DNA of 10,930 bases from Shewanella sp. (GTDB lineage: Bacteria; Pseudomonadota; Gammaproteobacteria; Enterobacterales; Shewanellaceae): the NCBI GenBank assembly GCA_004195335.1, contig SDWK01000853.1, positions 1-10,930 on the forward strand. Reading direction: 5' to 3'. A program made the translations under genes and the position numbers. Under the pieces are notes generated by a model that saw nothing but the letters and a program-made list of their open reading frames with translations, did not search any database and was not told the DNA's origin. Positions 7,129-10,930 of this stretch are shown one piece after another; the stretch's first letter is position 1, and each line of letters starts with the position of its first letter.

Positions 7129-8127
7129 TCACAGTTGCCAGCTGAATATCAGTGAACCGTAACCATGCCACTCATCGGTATCGCTCTGGTACTCTTTGGT
7201 GTAAGTATTAAAGCTCCACGCAAGAGACCAGCTTGGGTGAGCCCAGATAATACCGGTATTGACACCAGCCTGATTGTTTTCGAGTTCAACATGGGAGTCA
7301 TAGGAAAGGGACCCATCTATGGTCTGGTCATTGAATCGATAACCCAGATAAGCCCGGGTGAAGAATATCCAGTTACTGGACTTAGCAGTGGCTGAGATAT
7401 TTCCGAATTGACCAGTATGCAAGCTTAAGCGACCAAATGAGTCTGATAAATTCGTTCCCCACCTGAAGGTTAACCCTAGATCCGTTTCGCTGCGAAAATT
7501 CCCGGCTTGTGAATGACTAAAGCCGCTCAGCTCCCACTGGCTGTCACCAAAAAGAGTGCTGCTAAATGCCTCTCTACGCAAAATAAGCGCATCTACCTCA
7601 TAGGCCAGTTGTAGGGTGAGCTGGTTTTCAATTTGATGCTGCCAGCCTTGTGGTGGTGATGACCCTGTGATTTTGTGAACCACCTCCTGTAGCTGTTCTG
7701 TACCGGAAGCAGGCCCTATAACACCCAATGATAACCAGTTTTTCTGAGCCCAGGTTTCTCCATAAGTAGCGGTATGACTTTCAATCACTAAGTAGCCAGC
7801 ATAGGGGCGATCGTAGGGCTGAGGACGTTCAATCTCGATTTCACCAGGTGTCCACATCTGCTGTGTGAGTTTCACTCCCCAGGCTTGCTCTGCATCGTTC
7901 TGCTTGAAGCTAAACAAACTTTGCCAGCGTATAGGGGGGGCAGTGTTATCAAGATTTTGTATTGGAACACTCTCCCAACCAAGCATTAAGCCGTTGGTAT
8001 AGTTACCGTCATCACTGAAGACAAAGTCATTATCTACCTGTAGATGCCATTGTCCGGCATTCACCCAAGGAGATATGAGCAAGAGAAGATACGCACTGAT
8101 AAAGCGTTTTGAAACCTGATAATTCAT
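7129..8127 (-). CDS. lpxR: LpxR-family lipid A 3'-O-deacylase (DUF2219), outer membrane
   Basis: A 332-residue outer-membrane barrel. A signal peptide (RFISAYLLLLISPWVNA, cleavage after Ala24) precedes the mature start GQWHLQVDNDF. The family motifs are visible in order: DND (32-34), DDGNYTNG (39-46), GVKLTQQMWTP with Lys86, YDRPYAGYL (105-113), EVVHKITGSSPPQGWQHQIENQ with His151, then alternating barrel strands to the C-terminus. In the mature protein N33 and D34 become residues 9 and 10, the positions of the catalytic Asn and Asp in Salmonella LpxR, and His151 is the likely catalytic His. LpxR enzymes are calcium-dependent and remove the 3' acyloxyacyl chains of lipid A, remodelling LPS. 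The ATG at 8127 is preferred to an upstream one at 8232 because it begins the signal peptide and has GGAG six bases upstream. The chain ends SWQL rather than in Phe. A run of seven C on the coding strand lies near codon 64. Confidence 0.85.
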   Translation of the reverse strand: MNYQVSKRFISAYLLLLISPWVNAGQWHLQVDNDFVFSDDGNYTNGLMLGWESVPIQNLDNTAPPIRWQSLFSFKQNDAEQAWGVKLTQQMWTPGEIEIERPQPYDRPYAGYLVIESHTATYGETWAQKNWLSLGVIGPASGTEQLQEVVHKITGSSPPQGWQHQIENQLTLQLAYEVDALILRREAFSSTLFGDSQWELSGFSHSQAGNFRSETDLGLTFRWGTNLSDSFGRLSLHTGQFGNISATAKSSNWIFFTRAYLGYRFNDQTIDGSLSYDSHVELENNQAGVNTGIIWAHPSWSLAWSFNTYTKEYQSDTDEWHGYGSLIFSWQL

Positions 8128-8162
8128 ATTCAGCTCCAATAAACGGGAGTAAATGATACAAG

Positions 8163-8178
8163 TATGCTCTTGAGCATA
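8163..8178. promoter_or_regulatory. 16-bp dyad overlapping the lpxR -10 element
   Basis: TATGCTC and GAGCATA are exact inverted arms around a two-base centre. On the minus strand the dyad begins with the candidate -10 hexamer TATGCT, so a regulator bound here would block the lpxR promoter. It could also be a short hairpin in the leader, but the two-base loop favours a DNA site. Confidence 0.4.
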
Positions 8179-8202
8179 AACAGATCCCTGGCAACTCTTC
8201 AA
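8173..8202 (-). promoter_or_regulatory. Candidate promoter of the lpxR-family gene
   Basis: Read on the minus strand, TTGAAG (8202-8197) and TATGCT (8178-8173) are 18 bases apart and lie 46-75 bases upstream of the ATG at 8127. Each hexamer matches sigma70 consensus at four of six positions. Its presence would let lpxR be expressed separately from the gene at 8276-8758. Confidence 0.35.
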
Positions 8203-8275
8203 GGGAAATGATGTGACGCTTTGTATTAGCACCCTATCAAAGGCGAAGGAGAAGCCAAGACCAGACCAGTATAGA

Positions 8276-8758
8276 CTATCGGGTTAGTGGACCACTTGTT
8301 TGAATTACTTGTTTGGATACAGCCTCGAATCCGTTTAATGAAAAGCTTTGATCATAAAACTTCACTCGAGCAGCGGCTTGCAGCATACCAATGAGTTTCA
8401 TGCTGGATTTCCCATTCACCTCTGCGAAGGATATGCCCTGATTGCATCCGATTAAAGCCGGAACTGTCAGGATTAGTAGTGCTTGTTCGGCTTCCAGTTC
8501 GATATCTATGCTGGTGGGGATGGGCTTAAACAGCGCATCTTGTCCGCCACAGTAAGCCTGATCGTCAAGGTGGGTAAAGACCACTACCGCTTTGCCAGCA
8601 CCAGTGTCGACAAGCTTCATCTTTTGGTATCCGTGGCTTGAGACGATAGTGGCTTGAGCCTGAGAATGCTGCAGCGTCCAAAGATCACGGTTGAACTCAT
8701 CCGCGAAACAGGCACCAGAGATTAGTAAAATACAGACGCCGATAATTATTCTTCTCAT
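8276..8758 (-). CDS. Small secreted protein of unknown function
   Basis: I do not recognise this 160-residue protein. It has a clear Sec signal peptide (MRRIIIGVCILLISGACFA, cleavage before Asp20), so it is exported, probably to the periplasm. The mature part of about 141 residues is a mix of beta-strand-like blocks (KAVVVFTHL, SIDIELEAEQALLILTVPAL, ARVKFYDQSFSLNGF) and contains only two cysteines, Cys70 (YCGGQD) and Cys105 (IGCNQG), a likely disulfide pair. There is no transmembrane segment after the signal. The start has a good ribosome site, AGAGGAG ending four bases before the ATG. It is divergent from ohr and lies 148 bases upstream of the lpxR-family gene on the same strand, so the two may be cotranscribed, though a separate lpxR promoter is possible. 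No function is proposed. Confidence 0.8.
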   Translation of the reverse strand: MRRIIIGVCILLISGACFADEFNRDLWTLQHSQAQATIVSSHGYQKMKLVDTGAGKAVVVFTHLDDQAYCGGQDALFKPIPTSIDIELEAEQALLILTVPALIGCNQGISFAEVNGKSSMKLIGMLQAAARVKFYDQSFSLNGFEAVSKQVIQTSGPLTR

Positions 8759-8775
8759 GACTCTCCTCTAAAACT

Positions 8776-8834
8776 CGGTGTTTTCTCATCAAGGTTAGCC
8801 GATACGCCCTTAACTTATGCTGAATAAAACACCG
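8776..8834. repeat. 9-bp inverted repeat in the divergent intergenic region
   Basis: CGGTGTTTT (8776-8784) and AAAACACCG (8826-8834) are exact inverted copies 41 bases apart, just upstream of the start of the 8276-8758 gene. The second arm overlaps a small dyad ACCG-TT-CGGT (8831-8840). This could be a pair of half-sites for a looping regulator or a long-range hairpin in the leader; nothing in the sequence decides between them. Confidence 0.45.
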
Positions 8835-8893
8835 TTCGGTACTGGCTTAGTGATGATGTTTTTCACTTCAATATTTGTAATCGCATTAACATA

Positions 8894-8917
8894 AAGTAAA
8901 TTGCGTGCAATTTACTT
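8894..8917. promoter_or_regulatory. Operator palindrome 1 upstream of ohr
   Basis: Arms AAGTAAATTGC and GCAATTTACTT are perfect 11-bp inverted copies around a GT centre. It lies just upstream of the -35 element and overlaps palindrome 2 by two bases. The ATTGCRYGCAAT core is of the kind bound by MarR-family, OhrR-type repressors (inference). Confidence 0.7.
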
Positions 8918-8925
8918 GCGCGCAA
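8916..8925. promoter_or_regulatory. Operator palindrome 2, on the ohr -35 element
   Basis: TTGCGCGCAA is a perfect 10-bp palindrome whose first six bases form the candidate -35 hexamer. Its centre is 15 bases from that of palindrome 1 and 43 bases from that of palindrome 3. Confidence 0.65.
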
Positions 8926-8944
8926 TGTGTTAGCGTGGTATAAA
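8916..8944 (+). promoter_or_regulatory. ohr promoter with extended -10
   Basis: The -35 TTGCGC (8916-8921) is separated by 17 bases from the -10 TATAAA (8939-8944), which is preceded by TGG (8936-8938), an extended -10 motif compensating for the poor -35. Transcription would begin near 8951, giving a leader of about 85 bases. The surrounding palindromes would block polymerase when occupied. Confidence 0.6.
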
Positions 8945-8957
8945 TTACCTCAATTCA

Positions 8958-8969
8958 ATTGCGCGCAAT
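8958..8969. promoter_or_regulatory. Operator palindrome 3, downstream of the ohr -10
   Basis: ATTGCGCGCAAT is a perfect 12-bp palindrome repeating the core of palindromes 1 and 2 just after the expected transcription start. Forty-three bases, about four helical turns, separate it from palindrome 2, so both would lie on the same DNA face. Confidence 0.65.
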
Positions 8970-9035
8970 CTTTATCGTCAATGCTCATTGAAAATTTCGA
9001 TAATGTGCACCTTTTACTAGATACGGAGTTAAATA

Positions 9036-9458
9036 ATGAAAGCACTATATAGCACTCAAGCAACGGCTAGCGCAGGACGTAATGGCAATGTCGCAACAGA
9101 TGATGGCAAGCTATCCTTAGCATTAAGCTATCCTAAAGAGATGGGTGGCTCAGGAGAGGCGACTAATCCGGAACAACTTTTTGCTGCCGGCTACAGCGCC
9201 TGCTTTTCAAATGCCTTGTTGCATGTTGCCCGTGAAGGTAAGTTAGCGTTAACTCAAGCGCCGGTAACTGCAACGGTTGGAATTGGAGTGAGGGAAGAGG
9301 GCGGATTTGGACTATCTGTTGCCCTGGCCGTAGAGCTGGAATTGCCTCAAGAACAAGCCGTTGCCTTAGTGAGGAACGCGCACCTTGTCTGCCCATATTC
9401 AAATGCGGTTCGTAACAATATCGATGTGGCGCTAACGGTGAACGGCGAGAGCATCTAA
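9036..9458 (+). CDS. ohr: Organic hydroperoxide resistance protein (Ohr), thiol peroxidase
   Basis: A 140-residue OsmC/Ohr-superfamily peroxidase of full family length. It reduces organic and fatty-acid hydroperoxides through two cysteines, in the cytoplasm as a dimer, and is usually recycled by lipoylated proteins. The key residues are in place: Arg15 in TASAGRNG, Glu46 in NPEQLFAAGYSACF, the peroxidatic Cys56, and the resolving Cys119 in HLVCPYSNAVR. The N-terminal LYSTQATASAGR and GGSGEATNPEQLFAAGY blocks place it with Ohr rather than OsmC. The ATG at 9036 has GGAG seven bases upstream. It is preceded by a promoter decorated with three palindromes, as expected for thiol-switch repression by an OhrR-type MarR regulator, but no ohrR gene lies beside it in this window. 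A doxX-family gene follows 80 bases later. Confidence 0.96.
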   Translation: MKALYSTQATASAGRNGNVATDDGKLSLALSYPKEMGGSGEATNPEQLFAAGYSACFSNALLHVAREGKLALTQAPVTATVGIGVREEGGFGLSVALAVELELPQEQAVALVRNAHLVCPYSNAVRNNIDVALTVNGESI

Positions 9459-9477
9459 CCTTAATTTGTGTTCTGAA

Positions 9478-9517
9478 TGTATGAGTTAGACATTAATATT
9501 AGTGGCTAATTCATACA
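9478..9517 (+). repeat. 12-bp hairpin between ohr and the DoxX gene
   Basis: TGTATGAGTTAG (9478-9489) pairs with CTAATTCATACA (9506-9517), 12 pairs with one G-T wobble, around a 16-base loop that itself contains TAATATTA. No T tract follows, so read-through into the DoxX gene is likely. It could act as an mRNA-processing or stabilising structure that sets unequal expression of the two genes, or as a DNA dyad. Confidence 0.55.
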
Positions 9518-9538
9518 GGCCATTGAGAGATAATTAAG

Positions 9539-9928
9539 ATGAATCAAAGATTAGTGACTGTGGGACGGGTGATGTTAGCGCTCTATTTCTTACTGCCCGG
9601 TATTATGAAGTTTGTCAGTTGGGATATGCATATCGCCTTAATGGAAACCCATGGGATGAGCATGATCCCTCAACTGCTAGCTGCGGCGGCAATCTTTGAG
9701 ATCATGGCTGCTATCGCTCTGTTGATGAACCGCTATACGGCACTGGTATCGATACTACTGGCATTGCTTGTCGTGGTGATTAATGTCAGTTTGCATGATT
9801 TTTGGAACTTCAGCGGAATCGAAGCTGCCCATGAGATGCAAAATTTCATTAAAAACCTAGGGATCCTGGCAGGACTGCTTGTGTTAGCCGGGCACTCTGG
9901 AGAAGGCTCTCGGGGGATAAAGTCATAG
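9539..9928 (+). CDS. DoxX-family four-helix membrane protein
   Basis: A 129-residue inner-membrane protein with four predicted helices: about 8-25, 43-63, 66-84 and 102-118. Family features visible are the first-helix GRVMLALYFLLPGIMKF block, the MIPQLLAAAAIFEIMAAIALL helix, the HDFWN turn (86-90) and the final helix MQNFIKNLGILAGLLVL. DoxX proteins take part in electron transfer or membrane-associated thiol/oxidative-stress functions in several bacteria, but the specific reaction here is unknown. It lies 80 bases after ohr on the same strand with only a hairpin between, which suggests cotranscription with a peroxidase and a role under oxidative stress (inference). The ribosome site is weak (GAGAGA about eight bases upstream). 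The tail GHSGEGSRGIKS is short and hydrophilic. Confidence 0.88.
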   Translation: MNQRLVTVGRVMLALYFLLPGIMKFVSWDMHIALMETHGMSMIPQLLAAAAIFEIMAAIALLMNRYTALVSILLALLVVVINVSLHDFWNFSGIEAAHEMQNFIKNLGILAGLLVLAGHSGEGSRGIKS

Positions 9929-10133
9929 GGCTTAGGTTAAGATGATTAACTTGTCTGGGCTAACCTATGACTGCTAACTCATTACGATTAGCTATAGAGC
10001 TTGGCCTTTTCAATGTGGTACTGGCTCAGTAAACAAACTATCTCTCATTTTTCAGGTATATAACTTGAACTCTTCTCCTATCATGGGCAAAATCTGGCCA
10101 CCTGAAAACGTTTGAATTTATTGGTTAGATTGA

Positions 10134-10661
10134 ATGGACTCGAAGAAGTACTCAAGTTCGCGTGGATTTACGCTTATAGAACTTGTCGTCGTTATTGTTA
10201 TATTGGGGCTTCTTGCTATCACCGCATCCAGTAAATTCATTAGTTTGAGCGGTGATGCTAAAGATGCTGTGTTGCAACAGTTCGACGCCTCCGTTACTGA
10301 GGCAAATAAGCAGATGTATATCTTGTCTAAACTTTCCAGTTACCGGGCTCAACCCGTGTCGGGTCGTGGCGATCTTACCGATGTAGATGTTGACGGTGAC
10401 GGTGTATTCGAAACGCGTTTGAAATGCGGTTATCTGGACAATACCGATGTGGCTAAGAGATTAGATTACAGCGATGACCGTTTAGGTTTTGAATTTGAGG
10501 GGGTCGATAAGGTCTATTTTGGCTTTGACCAGAGTGATATAAAATCCAGCCAATGTTATTTTATGTACCAGCAAGCCTACGGAACGACTAATCCCACTAC
10601 CTGCAATCAGGACGATCCTAAAGCCGCGCCGGTTTATGAGGTTGTGATTGAAGGCTGTTGA
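10134..10661 (+). CDS. Type IV pilin-like protein (MSHA-type) with acidic calcium-type loop
   Basis: A 175-residue prepilin. A short basic leader MDSKKYSSSRG is followed by the class III cleavage site G11/F12 and the hydrophobic helix FTLIELVVVIVILGLLAIT with Glu at +5, the hallmark of pilins processed by PilD and packed into a pilus or pseudopilus. The helix continues amphipathically to about residue 70. The globular part has a DVDVDGDGVFE segment (83-93); D85-x-D87-x-D89-G90 matches the start of an EF-hand or dockerin calcium loop. Four cysteines (98, 141, 157 and the last residue, 175) could form two disulfides, including a C-terminal D-region loop as in MshA and PilA. The start is fixed by a TGA at 10131 directly upstream, although the ribosome site is poor. 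No other pilus genes lie in the window, so it is an orphan here. A MITE begins seven bases after its stop. Confidence 0.88.
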   Translation: MDSKKYSSSRGFTLIELVVVIVILGLLAITASSKFISLSGDAKDAVLQQFDASVTEANKQMYILSKLSSYRAQPVSGRGDLTDVDVDGDGVFETRLKCGYLDNTDVAKRLDYSDDRLGFEFEGVDKVYFGFDQSDIKSSQCYFMYQQAYGTTNPTTCNQDDPKAAPVYEVVIEGC

Positions 10662-10667
10662 GCCGTT

Positions 10668-10930
10668 ATACCAACCGGTATAAGAAAGTGATCTACTCAG
10701 AGTTTTTTTTGCAAACTAATTCAAGGCGAATGGATGAGGGAATGGTGATCCCTTCTGAAGTCATTCAACACAGAAGTAGGCAGCCAAAACACTCCTGAAA
10801 GGCGAGTTTTAGCGCATCCGATGCTGTGTTAACGAGCTAAAACGTAGAATAACTATGTTCTTCACTCGTTGCCTTGCCTCAGAAGCGCTAAATTCTCGCT
10901 GAGCGATCACATCTTTATACCGATTGGTAT
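10668..10930. mobile_element. MITE-like element with terminal inverted repeats (reaches the window edge)
   Basis: The left end ATACCAACCGGTATAAG continues AAAGTGATC then CTCAGAG. The reverse complement of the last bases of the window reads ATACCAATCGGTATAAAG then ATGTGATC and CTCAGCG. The two ends are therefore inverted copies with a few differences over about 35 bases. Each end is itself a small hairpin (TTATACC-AACC-GGTATAA at 10666-10683; ATACC-GATT-GGTAT at 10917-10930 or so). Inside are further pairs, for example GTTTTAGC (10806-10813) with GCTAAAAC (10836-10843), and a T8 run at 10703-10710. No transposase frame exists, so it would be non-autonomous. Similar short elements are dispersed in Shewanella and related genera (recollection, not checked). 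The target duplication cannot be seen because the window ends here. Confidence 0.7.

Noticed and set aside
7165..7395. A 76-codon open frame on the plus strand
   Set aside because: It is antisense to the end of the lpxR-family gene and shows no independent coding signal.
8128..8232. N-terminal extension of the lpxR-family gene by 35 residues
   Set aside because: The signal peptide begins at the ATG at 8127, and the extension would place it internally; the extension also covers the candidate promoter and dyad.
8705..8758. Possible lipobox at Cys17 of the small secreted protein
   Set aside because: Position -3 is Ser, not Leu/Val/Ile, and a good signal peptidase I site (CFA before Asp20) follows; an ordinary secreted protein is more likely.
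9936..9967. Terminator after the DoxX gene (GTTAA/TTAAC and TAGGTTA/TAACCTA pairs)
   Set aside because: The stems are short and AT-rich, the loop of the longer pair is 21 bases, and no T tract follows.
10666..10710. Intrinsic terminator for the pilin gene made of the MITE-end hairpin and the T8 run
   Set aside because: The T run begins 20 bases after the 7-bp stem, too far to act with it as a canonical terminator.

Overview
The window looks like a chromosomal segment from a Shewanella-like marine gammaproteobacterium. This is inferred from the gene families, the moderate G+C content, the style of the small palindromic repeats and the MITE-like element at the right edge; no 16S or other taxonomic marker is present.

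Left part (1-1412): the 3' end of an outer-membrane beta-barrel gene, a probable terminator, and a small DUF333 lipoprotein gene. A 587-base gap follows. It holds a perfect 9-bp hairpin, a REP-like palindromic repeat and a weak candidate promoter for the next operon.

Centre (1413-7119): a signalling operon. A 1475-residue hybrid histidine kinase (periplasmic sensor, HAMP, two PAS domains, HisKA/HATPase, two receivers, HPt, C-terminal helical extension) overlaps by 8 bases a REC-GGDEF diguanylate cyclase whose catalytic and inhibitory-site motifs are all visible. The likely logic is a periplasmic or redox signal passed through a phosphorelay to the HPt histidine and on to the cyclase receiver, setting cyclic-di-GMP. 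Immediately downstream lies a decayed receiver-domain remnant, which suggests that the operon once had a third response-regulator gene, and then an AT-rich array of five imperfect 16-base repeats.

Right-centre (7129-8758, minus strand): an LpxR-family lipid A 3'-O-deacylase (outer-membrane barrel) and, upstream of it, a small secreted protein of unknown function. A dyad overlaps the candidate -10 element of the deacylase gene.

Right (8759-10930, plus strand): ohr, encoding a thiol peroxidase for organic hydroperoxides, behind an extended -10 promoter surrounded by three TTGCGYGCAA palindromes; then a DoxX-family membrane protein; then a lone type IV pilin-like gene with an EF-hand-like acidic loop and four cysteines. 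Seven bases after the pilin stop begins an approximately 263-bp MITE-like element with matching inverted ends, which runs to the window edge.

No CRISPR array, tRNA, rRNA, transposase or phage gene was seen. The genes belong to known families. The most notable items are the operator architecture of ohr, the kinase-cyclase phosphorelay with its decayed receiver neighbour, and the pilin next to the MITE.
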